NCBI RefSeq assembly: GCF_003313385.1
Contig: NZ_QMHN01000004.1
Location: 64,531-128,530, forward strand
Direction: 5' to 3'
Length of the DNA: 64,000 bases
Source: Pedobacter chitinilyticus
GTDB taxonomy: Bacteria > Bacteroidota > Bacteroidia > Sphingobacteriales > Sphingobacteriaceae
Below the pieces are notes generated by a model, which was not told where the DNA came from, made no database searches, and saw only the letters and a list, made by a program, of their open reading frames with translations. The position numbers were made by a program, and so were the translations under genes. Shown one piece after another: positions 8,360 through 17,575 of this stretch (positions are counted from its first letter, which is position 1; each line of letters starts with the position of its first letter).

Positions 8360-8866
8360 ATGGGTACATCGGTATTCTATTTTGTGGCAACATTAAGCGT
8401 AATCTTTGCGCTGATGGTGGTTTTTGCAAAAAATCCCATCCACAGTGTGCTATACTTAATCCTTACGTTCTTTACGTTTACGATTCACTATGTGCTATTG
8501 AATGCACAGTTTTTGGCCGTGGTTAACTTTATTGTTTACATGGGGGCCATCATGGTACTTTTCCTTTTTGTGCTCATGCTCCTCAACTTAAATAAAGACA
8601 ACGAACCTAATAAATCAGCGCTGCTTAAAGTAGTGGGTATTATTGCTGGCGGATGTTTGGTCGTTACTTTAATTGGTTCTTTAAAATCAGTAGCCATTGC
8701 TAATCCTCTGGTGCTTAAAAATCCAAATTTAGGATTGGTAGAAAATCTAGGTAAGGAGTTGTTTGGGCCATTTATGCTGCCGTTCGAATTATCGTCATTA
8801 CTGTTATTGAGCGCAATGGTTGGAGCCGTACTTTTAACCAAAAAGGAGGAAAAAGCAAATGGGTAG
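8360..8866 (+). CDS. nuoJ: NADH-quinone oxidoreductase subunit J
   Basis: A 168-residue membrane subunit (ND6 family) with about five hydrophobic helices. The conserved third-helix region is VNFIVYMGAIMVLFLFVLML, which contains the pi-bulge glycine region of the family. The start codon at 8360 is ATG, preceded by an A-rich stretch. Its 3' end overlaps nuoK by 8 bases. Function is in proton pumping and in coupling quinone chemistry to the antiporter-like subunits. Confidence 0.96.
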   Translation: MGTSVFYFVATLSVIFALMVVFAKNPIHSVLYLILTFFTFTIHYVLLNAQFLAVVNFIVYMGAIMVLFLFVLMLLNLNKDNEPNKSALLKVVGIIAGGCLVVTLIGSLKSVAIANPLVLKNPNLGLVENLGKELFGPFMLPFELSSLLLLSAMVGAVLLTKKEEKANG

Positions 8867-9188
8867 TTTATTCGAAAATATGCAGTCGGTGCCGTTGAAC
8901 CATTATATTTGGTTCTGTGCCATTATCTTCACCATTGGTGTGGTAGGTGTATTAACACGTAGAAATGCCATCGTGATTTTTATGTCGGTAGAGTTGATGT
9001 TAAATGCGGTGAATTTGCTTTTGGCTGCATTTTCAGTACATCACAATGATCCCTCAGGACAGGTATTCGTATTCTTCATTATGGCTTTGGCAGCTGCCGA
9101 AGTAGCAGTTGGATTGAGTATCATCGTGATGGTTTATCGCAACACACAATCAATAGATATTAATGTATTAAATCGCCTTAAGTGGTAA
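8859..9188 (+). CDS. nuoK: NADH-quinone oxidoreductase subunit K
   Basis: A 109-residue, three-helix membrane subunit (ND4L family). The conserved acidic residue in helix 2 is visible in FMSVELMLNAVNLLL, and the second acidic site is in AAAEVAVGLSI in helix 3. Both are used in proton transfer. It overlaps nuoJ by 8 bases and is followed after 15 bases by nuoL. Length and motifs are typical. Confidence 0.97.
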   Translation: MGSLFENMQSVPLNHYIWFCAIIFTIGVVGVLTRRNAIVIFMSVELMLNAVNLLLAAFSVHHNDPSGQVFVFFIMALAAAEVAVGLSIIVMVYRNTQSIDINVLNRLKW

Positions 9189-9203
9189 TTCTAATAAAAT
9201 AAA

Positions 9204-11105
9204 ATGATTACAAGTTTACTTTGGTTAATACCTGTTCTTCCGCTTTTAGGCTTTGTGATTAACGGCTTAGGTCGTAATACATTGAGCAAAGGTGCTGTAG
9301 GCCTTATTGGCAGTGGGGTGGTTTTAGCTTCATTTGTTCTTAGCGTTTGTTTCTTTTTCGAGCTAAGCTCAAGCGTAGAAAAACAATTCACTGTTAACTT
9401 TTTCGATTGGATTAGCGTTGGAGATTTAAAAATTCCTTTGTCATTTTTATACGATCCATTGAGCGCAATCATGCTCTTGATCATTACTGGAATTGGCTTC
9501 TTAATCCACATTTACTCTACGGCTTATATGCACGAAGACGCTGGCTTTGGCAAGTTCTTCGCTTATTTGAACCTATTCATCTTCTTCATGTTGATATTGG
9601 TATTAGGCTCAAACTACATCGTGATGTTTATTGGATGGGAAGGTGTAGGATTGTGTTCATACCTATTAATTGGCTTCTGGTTCACGAACAGCAGTTACGC
9701 AAGTGCCGCTAAAAAAGCATTTGTAATGAACCGTATTGGTGACTTAGGTTTCCTTTTAGGGGTGTTTTTAATGTTCCAAGTTTTTGGAAGTTTGGAGTTT
9801 GCAAAAGTGTTCCCGCAAGCGGCTAACATGGTGCCAGGAAACAATACCATGGCGATCATCGGTCTATTGTTATTCATCGGCGCCTGTGGTAAATCAGCGC
9901 AATTGCCTTTGTTTACTTGGTTACCTGATGCGATGGCAGGCCCCACACCAGTTTCGGCACTCATCCACGCAGCTACCATGGTAACTGCGGGTATTTATAT
10001 GATTGCTCGTTCAAGCGTAGTGTTTGATTTGGCTCCAATTACACAAAATATCATTGCTATTGTAGGTGCTGCAACGGCATTAATCGCAGCGTTAATTGCG
10101 TTGACCCAAACTGATATCAAAAAAGTATTGGCTTATTCAACCGTATCGCAATTAGGTTATATGTTTTTAGGTTTAGGTGTTGGTGCTTACACGGGTTCAT
10201 TCTTCCACGTGTTGACCCACGCTTTCTTCAAAGCTTTATTGTTCTTGGGCGCGGGTGCGGTCATCCACTCTTTACACCATGAGCAGGATATGCGCCACAT
10301 GGGTGGATTGAAAGCAAAACTAAAAACCACTTTTGCCACCATGATGATTGGTACCATCGCTATTGCAGGTATCCCACCATTTTCTGGTTTCTTTTCTAAA
10401 GATGAAATTTTAGCACACGCTTATCAACATAGTCCGGTACTTTGGGGAATAGGTGTATTGACCGCATTCTTAACGGCATTCTACATGTTCCGTATGATGT
10501 TCTTAACTTTCTATGGCAAGTTCAGAGGTTCGCATCATACTGAGGAGCATATTCACGAATCGCCAAAAGCAATGACTATTCCATTGGTAGTATTAGCCGT
10601 TTTAGCAGCAATTGGAGGTTTGTTGAACATTCCACATGCCTTTGGCGGTAACGAGTGGTTGGCACATTGGTTAACGGGAGCAAAGGTTACCCAAAACCAT
10701 TTGGAATTGAATCACACTACAGAATTTACTTTAATGGGTGTATCGGTATTGGCAGCGGTAGTCGCAATTTTGTTAGCTTATAGCAAATACGTGAAAAAAG
10801 GTGAAGTACCTGTGGCTGATGAAGCACCTAGAACTGCTTTAGAAAAATTGTCTTATCACAAATTTTATTTGGATGAGATTTATGATACCATCATCAGAAA
10901 GCCTTTAGATGCTTTTTCTACCTTCTTCTACAAAATTATCGACAACAAAGTAATAGATGGTTTGGTAAACGGTTTAGGCTGGACTGCCAGCGAAGGAAGT
11001 AAAAGTTTGCGCTTATTGCAGTCGGGTAACGTAGGTTACTACATCATGATGATGGTTATTGGTATTGTAGCACTATTGCTGTACACTTATTTGTCTATCG
11101 CTTAA
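9204..11105 (+). CDS. nuoL: NADH-quinone oxidoreductase subunit L
   Basis: A 633-residue antiporter-like subunit at the far end of the membrane arm. It contains the proton-conducting antiporter domain with GWEGVGLCSYLLIGFW (about 145-160), the LPDAMAGPTPVSALIHAATM region (about 240-260), and FFKALLFLGAGAVIH. The long C-terminal amphipathic helix region runs from about residue 530 to the end. The ATG at 9204 follows nuoK by 15 bases. It is a normal full-length subunit. Confidence 0.97.
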   Translation: MITSLLWLIPVLPLLGFVINGLGRNTLSKGAVGLIGSGVVLASFVLSVCFFFELSSSVEKQFTVNFFDWISVGDLKIPLSFLYDPLSAIMLLIITGIGFLIHIYSTAYMHEDAGFGKFFAYLNLFIFFMLILVLGSNYIVMFIGWEGVGLCSYLLIGFWFTNSSYASAAKKAFVMNRIGDLGFLLGVFLMFQVFGSLEFAKVFPQAANMVPGNNTMAIIGLLLFIGACGKSAQLPLFTWLPDAMAGPTPVSALIHAATMVTAGIYMIARSSVVFDLAPITQNIIAIVGAATALIAALIALTQTDIKKVLAYSTVSQLGYMFLGLGVGAYTGSFFHVLTHAFFKALLFLGAGAVIHSLHHEQDMRHMGGLKAKLKTTFATMMIGTIAIAGIPPFSGFFSKDEILAHAYQHSPVLWGIGVLTAFLTAFYMFRMMFLTFYGKFRGSHHTEEHIHESPKAMTIPLVVLAVLAAIGGLLNIPHAFGGNEWLAHWLTGAKVTQNHLELNHTTEFTLMGVSVLAAVVAILLAYSKYVKKGEVPVADEAPRTALEKLSYHKFYLDEIYDTIIRKPLDAFSTFFYKIIDNKVIDGLVNGLGWTASEGSKSLRLLQSGNVGYYIMMMVIGIVALLLYTYLSIA

Positions 11106-11123
11106 ATTGTTCAAACGTTATAA

Positions 11124-12590
11124 ATGGAACTTTTAATACTCATATTTCTACCCCTAGTTGGTGCAATTGCCACCGCTTTATTTGCCAAGCAAAACACAGC
11201 TAAGGTAGCAGCATTAGCATTTTCAATTTTCTCATTGGCGGTTGCCATTGGTTTATTGTGCAAGTTTACTCCAGATGCGAGTACACAGTTTGAGGTTAAC
11301 TTTGAATGGATTAAGCAGTTGGGAATTAATTTCCATCTTGGTCTTGATGGCATCAGTATGATTACGGTATTGTTGACCAATGTACTCACACCGCTAATCA
11401 TTTTGTCGAGCTACAAACACGAATATAAAAATGCCAATGCCTTTTACGCATTGATATTGTTCATGCAAACTGGCTTATTGTTGGTGTTTACAGCACTAGA
11501 TGCCTTCTTGTTCTACATCGGATGGGAGGCGGCTTTAATTCCAATTTACTTCATTTGTGCCACTTGGGGCGGTAAAGACCGTATCAAAGTAAATATGAAG
11601 TTCTTTGTGTATACCATTGCAGGTTCATTGTTCATGCTTTTGGGGATTATTTACCTATACCTTCAAAATCCAGCGAACAATTTTGAACTGGCTGAATTTT
11701 ACAAGTTAGAATTAGATAACGTACAACAGGGATGGATTTTCTGGGCTTTCTTTATTGCTTTCGCCATTAAGATGCCGATTTTCCCATTCCATACTTGGCA
11801 ACCAGACACCTATACCACAGCACCAACTCCAGGAACCATGTTACTTTCTGGTATCATGTTAAAAATGGGTATTTATGGTGTGATCAGATGGTTATTACCT
11901 ATTGTTCCTCACGGCGTACAAGATTGGAGCTGTGTGGTAATGCTATTGGCGGTTATTGGTGTGGTTTACGCAGCCATTATTGCTTTTATGCAAAAAGATG
12001 CTAAGCGTCTGGTGGCGTACTCTTCTATTAGTCACGTAGGTTTAATTGCAGCTGGTATCTTCACTTTAAGCCACCAAGGTTTACAGGGAAGTATGGTTCA
12101 AATGTTAAGCCATGGTATCAATGTCATTGGTTTGTTTTTTGTGCTGGATATTATCCAATCGCGTTTGGGAACCAACAAAGTTGATGAATTGGGAGGTTTG
12201 GCAAAAGTAGCACCGCAATTAGCGATTACTTTCCTTATCATTTTATTGGGAACGGTAGCTTTACCAGGTACTAATGGTTTTATCGGTGAGTTTTTATTGC
12301 TGATGAGCGTTTACAACTACAACGCTTGCTTGGGAGCGGTAGCTGGCTTAACCATTATTTTTGGAGCAGTATATATGTTTAGAAGCTACCAAAAAATTAT
12401 GCTAGGCGAAACGAACGCACTTACAGCAAGTTTTAAAGATATTAACGGAACGGAAAAAGTAGTGTTGTACACCATTTGTGCATTGATTATTGTGATTGGG
12501 GTTTATCCAAAACCTTTATTGCAAATATCAGATGCCTCAGTACAACATTTATTGGAACAGATTAATCATAAATTAACAGGGGTTAACTAA
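11124..12590 (+). CDS. nuoM: NADH-quinone oxidoreductase subunit M
   Basis: A 488-residue antiporter-like membrane subunit. Recognisable motifs are GLDGISMITVLLTN (about 74-87), FYIGWEAALIPIYF (about 130-143) with the conserved glutamate, the FHTWQPDTYTTAPTPGTMLL loop and KRLVAYSSISHVG. These are the proton-channel lysine and glutamate positions of the family. It starts 18 bases after nuoL and ends 4 bases before nuoN. Confidence 0.97.
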   Translation: MELLILIFLPLVGAIATALFAKQNTAKVAALAFSIFSLAVAIGLLCKFTPDASTQFEVNFEWIKQLGINFHLGLDGISMITVLLTNVLTPLIILSSYKHEYKNANAFYALILFMQTGLLLVFTALDAFLFYIGWEAALIPIYFICATWGGKDRIKVNMKFFVYTIAGSLFMLLGIIYLYLQNPANNFELAEFYKLELDNVQQGWIFWAFFIAFAIKMPIFPFHTWQPDTYTTAPTPGTMLLSGIMLKMGIYGVIRWLLPIVPHGVQDWSCVVMLLAVIGVVYAAIIAFMQKDAKRLVAYSSISHVGLIAAGIFTLSHQGLQGSMVQMLSHGINVIGLFFVLDIIQSRLGTNKVDELGGLAKVAPQLAITFLIILLGTVALPGTNGFIGEFLLLMSVYNYNACLGAVAGLTIIFGAVYMFRSYQKIMLGETNALTASFKDINGTEKVVLYTICALIIVIGVYPKPLLQISDASVQHLLEQINHKLTGVN

Positions 12591-12594
12591 GCAA

Positions 12595-13968
12595 ATGAAT
12601 ATTATTATCACCATTGCCGTAACGGCTTTAGTAGTACTTTATGCAGGATTGTTTAAGGCAAAAAAAGCATTGCTGCCTTTAACTTTGCTTGGCCTTTTGG
12701 TTTCTTTGGGCTTCACCGTTTGTTCATGGGACCAGCCAACTGTTCATTTTGGAATGATGCAGATTGACAATTTTGCATTAGCTTTTGCGGGCATTTCCAT
12801 TATTGGTACTTTCTTGATTTTCCTACTTACGCAACGTTATTTTGCAGAAAATAGTCCAAATGTGGCCGAATACTTCACCCTTATCCTATTTGCGTTATGT
12901 GGTATTGTAATTATGGTTTCTTACAAAAACCTTTCGATGTTGTTTATCGGGGTCGAAATCATGTCGGTATGTTTGTATATCCTAGCGGGAATTAGAAAGC
13001 TCAATTTTGCTTCTAACGAGGCTTCATTGAAGTATTTCTTAATGGGAGCATTCTCTACAGGTTTCTTGCTATTTGGTATCGCTTTGATTTACGGAGCAAC
13101 AGGCTCTTTCGACATTGATGTCATCCAAAATGTATTGGTTAATAGCGTGAGCAATGTTTCACCATTATTTTATCCAGGTATTATTTTGATGATGGTTGGA
13201 CTTTGTTTCAAAGTTGGTGCAGCACCTTTCCACTTTTGGACGCCTGATGTTTATGAAGGATCACCTTCATTAATAACAGCATTTATGTCAACGGTAGTTA
13301 AAACTGCTGGTTTTGCGGCTTTCTTAAGATTGTTTGCAGGTGCTTTTGAGCCATTGCACGATTTCTGGATGCCAGCGTTAATGGTGATTGTCATCATCAC
13401 TCTTTGCTTAGGTAACATCACGGCATTATATCAAAAGAACTTCAAAAGAATGCTGGCCTATTCTAGTATCTCTCACGCAGGGTATTTGTTGTTTTCATTA
13501 GTGGTATTAACCGCTAACTCAGCAAGCAACGTTTTGGTTTATGCAGCAGCTTATACGTTTGCCAGTATTGTGGCTTTCGCGGTACTGATCAACGTAAAAC
13601 AAAAAACAGGCAGCGACGATATCGAAAGCTTTAACGGTTTGGCAAAACGCAATCCTTTAGCAGCACTAGCTTTAACCATTGCTATGCTATCTTTGGCAGG
13701 TATTCCGTTAACAGCGGGCTTTATTGGGAAGTATGTGATGTTCTTAAACGTATTAGAGAACTATCAGATCATCCTAGTGGTTATTGCGATATTAAATGCC
13801 CTTGTTGGTTTCTATTATTATTTCAGAGTAATCATTGCTGTTTACTTTAAAGAAGGCAAAGAAATTGAATTAGATACACCAATGCAGTACAAAGTAGTTT
13901 TAGTCGTTTCTACGATAGTAATCTTACTTTTAGGTGTTTATCCATCGTTTATTTTAAACCTTATATAG
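12595..13968 (+). CDS. nuoN: NADH-quinone oxidoreductase subunit N
   Basis: A 457-residue antiporter-like membrane subunit, the last gene of the operon. It shows the third copy of the channel motifs: IGVEIMSVCLYILAG, KVGAAPFHFWTPDVYEGSP and KRMLAYSSISHAGY. The terminal hydrophobic helices run to the stop. After the stop comes a 46-base gap with an A/T-rich palindrome and then a DedA gene, with no clear terminator. The DedA and pyrophosphatase genes may therefore receive read-through from nuo. Confidence 0.97.
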   Translation: MNIIITIAVTALVVLYAGLFKAKKALLPLTLLGLLVSLGFTVCSWDQPTVHFGMMQIDNFALAFAGISIIGTFLIFLLTQRYFAENSPNVAEYFTLILFALCGIVIMVSYKNLSMLFIGVEIMSVCLYILAGIRKLNFASNEASLKYFLMGAFSTGFLLFGIALIYGATGSFDIDVIQNVLVNSVSNVSPLFYPGIILMMVGLCFKVGAAPFHFWTPDVYEGSPSLITAFMSTVVKTAGFAAFLRLFAGAFEPLHDFWMPALMVIVIITLCLGNITALYQKNFKRMLAYSSISHAGYLLFSLVVLTANSASNVLVYAAAYTFASIVAFAVLINVKQKTGSDDIESFNGLAKRNPLAALALTIAMLSLAGIPLTAGFIGKYVMFLNVLENYQIILVVIAILNALVGFYYYFRVIIAVYFKEGKEIELDTPMQYKVVLVVSTIVILLLGVYPSFILNLI

Positions 13969-13983
13969 CTACCGATGTAGAAT

Positions 13984-14007
13984 ATTATTTGTAGTTTTAC
14001 AAATAAT
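13984..14007. repeat. Perfect A/T-rich palindrome before the DedA gene
   Basis: ATTATTTGTA (13984-13993) and TACAAATAAT (13998-14007) form a perfect 10-bp inverted repeat with a 4-base centre GTTT. It ends 7 bases before the ATG at 14015. It could be a protein-binding operator or an RNA hairpin over the translation start. It lacks the following T run of a terminator. Confidence 0.7.
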
Positions 14008-14014
14008 TGTAACT

Positions 14015-14674
14015 ATGGAGCAATTTTGGAACCACCTACAGCATCTTATAGATCCTGAAAAACTGCTGCGCGAAGGTGGTTTCTACTTGGTTGTTTTCGT
14101 TATTTTTGCTGAAACAGGCCTCTTCTTCGGCTTCTTTTTACCAGGCGATTATCTGCTTTTCCTAGCGGGAATGTTTGTAGCCACAGGTAAGCTAGATGTA
14201 AACATTTATGTTTTGGTGTTTTCACTCATCATTGCAGCCATTTCTGGAAATTTTACAGGTTATTGGTTTGGTAGAAAAACTGGACCAGTGCTTCATACCA
14301 GAAAAGACACTTTCTTTTTCAAGAAGAAGTTCCTCAAAACAGCCGAAGAATATTATAAAAAACAAGGTGCTTTCGCCCTAATTATGGGCCGATTTGTTCC
14401 AATTGTAAGGACATTCGCACCCATAGTAGCAGGAATCATCCGTATGGACTTTAGGAAGTTTGTACTCTACAATGTTTCAGGTGCAATTTTATGGATTTGT
14501 TCCTTAACTTTGTTGGGCTATTTTTTGGGTAAAAGTTTCTCCAAACAAGTAGAAGAATATTTAGGTTATATCATCGTGGGCTTCATTGTAATTACTACAA
14601 TTCCATTGGTGATTACCTTTATTAAAAATAAAATATCAAAGAATACTAGTAATTTAGAAGACACAGAGATTTAA
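14015..14674 (+). CDS. DedA family membrane protein
   Basis: A 219-residue inner-membrane protein of the DedA/SNARE-associated family, linked in other bacteria to lipid-carrier recycling and membrane-potential maintenance. Motifs include the acidic [16 protein letters not shown] segment (about residues 33-48) and [16 protein letters not shown] (about 125-140), which holds the conserved arginines. Hydrophobic helices flank these. It starts 46 bases after nuoN and stops 7 bases before the pyrophosphatase gene, so those two are probably co-transcribed. The exact substrate cannot be read from sequence. Confidence 0.92.
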   Translation: MEQFWNHLQHLIDPEKLLREGGFYLVVFVIFAETGLFFGFFLPGDYLLFLAGMFVATGKLDVNIYVLVFSLIIAAISGNFTGYWFGRKTGPVLHTRKDTFFFKKKFLKTAEEYYKKQGAFALIMGRFVPIVRTFAPIVAGIIRMDFRKFVLYNVSGAILWICSLTLLGYFLGKSFSKQVEEYLGYIIVGFIVITTIPLVITFIKNKISKNTSNLEDTEI

Positions 14675-14681
14675 AGAAAAG

Positions 14682-15224
14682 ATGATTAAAGAGGAAACCC
14701 ATCCGTGGCACAGTGTATCTCCTGGTGAAAATTTGCCAGAAACAGTTAATGCAATTATCGAAATCCCGAAAGGATCAAAAGCAAAATACGAAATAGATAA
14801 AGATTCGAACTTAATAAAGTTAGATAGAGTATTATTTTCTTCAGTTATGTACCCAGCCAATTACGGCTTTATTCCACAAACTTATTGCGATGATAAAGAT
14901 CCATTGGACATTTTGGTACTTTGTTCAGTAGACGTTTACCCAATGACCATCATTGAAGCTAAAGTAATTGGTGTAATGCACATGATTGACAATGGAGAGC
15001 AAGATGATAAAATTATTGCGGTAGCTAAAAATGACCCGTCAGTAAATCACATCAATGATTTAGGGGAATTGCCTCCGCATACCATGAAGGAAATTGTAAA
15101 ATTCTTTCAAGATTATAAAGCATTAGAGAACAAACAAGTAACCATTGAACATTTATTAGGCGTGAGATATGCCCATAAAGTGATCAATGAAAGTATTGAG
15201 CTCTATAATAATACATTTAGATAA
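14682..15224 (+). CDS. ppa: Inorganic pyrophosphatase
   Basis: A 180-residue soluble family I pyrophosphatase that hydrolyses the pyrophosphate made in biosynthesis. The metal-site signature is clear as [11 protein letters not shown] (about residues 67-77), preceded by [13 protein letters not shown] and the substrate-binding [11 protein letters not shown] segment (about 26-36). Length matches bacterial enzymes. It lies 7 bases after the DedA gene and 6 bases before the CorC-type gene. Confidence 0.96.
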   Translation: MIKEETHPWHSVSPGENLPETVNAIIEIPKGSKAKYEIDKDSNLIKLDRVLFSSVMYPANYGFIPQTYCDDKDPLDILVLCSVDVYPMTIIEAKVIGVMHMIDNGEQDDKIIAVAKNDPSVNHINDLGELPPHTMKEIVKFFQDYKALENKQVTIEHLLGVRYAHKVINESIELYNNTFR

Positions 15225-15230
15225 TCCTTA

Positions 15231-16649
15231 ATGATTTACTCCGTCTGTACGCCCCTGGTGGCTTTTTTAACAAATCTTCCAACATCAATATTAGCAGTGG
15301 TAACGCCCGCTGACTCCGATGGTGGATCAATAGGGTGGCGCCTATTGTTTGCTTTGTTTTTAGTGTTTTTAAATGGTTTTTTTGTGGCCGCCGAGTTTGC
15401 AATTGTAAAAGTAAGAGCCTCGCAAATTGAAATCAAAGCCAAATCTGGTAGCAGATTGGGCAAAATGGCTAAAAATATTGTTCACAATTTAGACGGATAT
15501 TTAGCAGCTACGCAGCTGGGAATTACCTTGGCATCATTAGGCTTGGGTTGGGTAGGTGAAGGTGTAATGCACACTATTTTCCTTAACATGTTTAACAGCT
15601 TTGATATTGCTGTTAGCGATGCATTCCTACATTCTGCAGCAACAGTGGTTGCTTTTTCAATCATTACGGTAATGCACATCGTTTTTGGAGAGCTAGCGCC
15701 AAAATCGTTAGCTATCCAAAGACCAGTGGCTACAACTTTATTTGTTGCAGCCCCATTGCAAGGTTTCTATGTCGTTTTCAGGCCATTTATTTGGGCATTG
15801 AACGGATTAGCGAGCATTATATTAAAGCCTTTTGGTATTAATACCTCTGGAGGTCATGATTCGATACATAGCAACGAGGAGTTACAATATTTGTTGGATC
15901 AAGGCAAAGAAAGTGGCGCCTTGGAAGATAACGAGCACGAACTGATCAAGAATGTGTTTGATTTCAACGAGCGTGTGGTGAAGAACATCATGGTGCCTCG
16001 TACCAAAATATCAGGAATTGAGCTGGATACTTCTAAGGACGAAGTGGTTGAGAAGATCATTTCTGAAGGCTACTCTCGTATGCCTGTTTACGATGATATC
16101 ATTGATAAGATTATTGGTATTATCCATGCCAAAGACGTTTTACCGCTACTAGCAAGTAAAAAGGACTGGACGTTAGCCGATATCATCAGAAAGCCTTATT
16201 TTGTTCCAGAAACTAAGAAAATCAACGATCTTTTAAGCGAGTTACAACAAAAGCGCATCCAAATTGCCATAGTATTGGACGAATTTGGAGGTACCGCTGG
16301 GATGGTGACTTTAGAGGATATCGTGGAAGAAATTGTTGGAGAAATCCAAGATGAGTACGATGAAGAGAAGCCAATTGTAGAGAAAATTAGCGATATGGAG
16401 TTTGTGGTAAATGCCTACGCAACGGTTTACGATGTGAACGAGCACTTACCTCATGATTTACCAGAAGACGAAGATTTTGATACGGTTGGAGGTTTGGTAT
16501 CACATGCTTTTGGTAAAATTCCAGAAGTGGGTGATAGCGAAGAGTGCTACGGCTACCTATTTACCATCCTTAAAAAGACAGAACAAAATATTGAAACTGT
16601 AAAGCTGGAGATTGTCATCAATAAAAGCGATATGGTGGATTTGCATTAA
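15231..16649 (+). CDS. CNNM/CorC-type membrane protein (hemolysin-family)
   Basis: A 472-residue protein with three parts. A DUF21 membrane domain with about four helices occupies residues 30-220 (FFVAAEFAIVKVR, AATQLGITLASLGLGWVGE). Two CBS domains lie at about 225-360 and include VPRTKISGIELDTSKDE and YSRMPVYDD. A C-terminal CorC/HlyC transporter-associated domain lies at about 375-455. Family members are linked to magnesium export; the name hemolysin is historical. GldE of gliding flavobacteria has the same architecture, but nothing here ties this gene to gldD, so I do not name it gldE. It starts 6 bases after ppa. Confidence 0.9.
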   Translation: MIYSVCTPLVAFLTNLPTSILAVVTPADSDGGSIGWRLLFALFLVFLNGFFVAAEFAIVKVRASQIEIKAKSGSRLGKMAKNIVHNLDGYLAATQLGITLASLGLGWVGEGVMHTIFLNMFNSFDIAVSDAFLHSAATVVAFSIITVMHIVFGELAPKSLAIQRPVATTLFVAAPLQGFYVVFRPFIWALNGLASIILKPFGINTSGGHDSIHSNEELQYLLDQGKESGALEDNEHELIKNVFDFNERVVKNIMVPRTKISGIELDTSKDEVVEKIISEGYSRMPVYDDIIDKIIGIIHAKDVLPLLASKKDWTLADIIRKPYFVPETKKINDLLSELQQKRIQIAIVLDEFGGTAGMVTLEDIVEEIVGEIQDEYDEEKPIVEKISDMEFVVNAYATVYDVNEHLPHDLPEDEDFDTVGGLVSHAFGKIPEVGDSEECYGYLFTILKKTEQNIETVKLEIVINKSDMVDLH

Positions 16650-16765
16650 CAGTTGCTTTACTATTTAATCGTTTAGAGGTTAATTGTGGGCTGTTCGCAT
16701 ATGTAAATGCTATGGTTTTATTTCAATGCATTTTTACTTTTGGTTTTTGACTTTTAACTTTAGAG

Positions 16766-17473
16766 ATGCATTTATTCTACACCCCAGATATCACTTCTGA
16801 TACTTATACCTTAAACGAGGAAGAAAGCAATCATTGTAATAAGGTTTTACGCCTAAAGCAGGGTGATACGGTTCATTTGATTGATGGTGTTGGTGGGTTG
16901 TACGTAGCGCAAATTTCCGAAACCACCAAAAAGGCGGTGCGACTGAATATTATTGACAAGCAACAAGGTTTTGGTAAACGAAACCACTACCTCCACATTG
17001 CCATTGCACCTACTAAAAATATTGATAGGATTGAGTGGTTTTTAGAAAAGGCTACGGAAATTGGGATTGATGAAATAACACCTATTATTTGCGATCGTTC
17101 TGAACGTAAAATCGTTAAAGAGGAGCGTTTGGAAAAAGTGGTGACTTCGGCGGTTAAGCAATCGCTTACTGCGTACCATCCTAAAATAAACACTGCCATT
17201 GCCTACAAAGATTTTATTAAACAAAGCGATGCCGAGGTTAAAATGATTGCACACTGCATCGATGAAAATAGTAAACAGGCCATTTCAGAATTGATTAAAC
17301 CTCATCAAAAATACCTGATTTTAATTGGCCCTGAAGGAGACTTTACGCCCAAAGAAATTGAGCTGGCTTTGCAAAATGGATATAAACCAGTAACTTTAGG
17401 CAACACCCGCCTGCGTACAGAAACTGCTGGTTTGGCGGCTTGCTTTGAAGTCAATTTTTTAAATAGGGAATAA
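16766..17473 (+). CDS. rsmE: 16S rRNA (uracil-1498-N3)-methyltransferase
   Basis: A 235-residue SPOUT-class enzyme that methylates U1498 in helix 44 of 16S rRNA. The N-terminal PUA-like domain covers about residues 1-70. The knotted C-terminal domain carries LIGPEGDFTPKEIELA and LGNTRLRTETAGLAA, the SAM-binding trefoil loops. A 116-base gap before it holds simple T-rich sequence, including TAACTTTA three bases ahead of the ATG, one base short of the -7 consensus. A DUF4159 gene follows with almost no gap. Confidence 0.95.
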   Translation: MHLFYTPDITSDTYTLNEEESNHCNKVLRLKQGDTVHLIDGVGGLYVAQISETTKKAVRLNIIDKQQGFGKRNHYLHIAIAPTKNIDRIEWFLEKATEIGIDEITPIICDRSERKIVKEERLEKVVTSAVKQSLTAYHPKINTAIAYKDFIKQSDAEVKMIAHCIDENSKQAISELIKPHQKYLILIGPEGDFTPKEIELALQNGYKPVTLGNTRLRTETAGLAACFEVNFLNRE

Positions 17474-17575
17474 GTTGTCAGTTATCAGTTGTCAGTTATC
17501 GGTTATCAGTGTATTAGTGGGCGTATTTAGATACACGCTTCGCTTTTTACTTTTTACTTTTACCTTTTTACTTTT
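17474..17575 (+). repeat. Simple-sequence tract at the start of the DUF4159 gene
   Basis: Tandem copies of a GTCAGTTATCA-like unit lie at about 17474-17510. A T-rich tract of CTTTTTACTTTTTA type lies at about 17541-17575. Such tracts normally fill intergenic DNA in these genomes, but here they run into a coding region. Confidence 0.7.

Noticed and set aside
15231..16649. Naming the CorC-type gene gldE
   Set aside because: The architecture is shared by all CNNM/CorC proteins and gldD is not adjacent, so the specific name is not supported.
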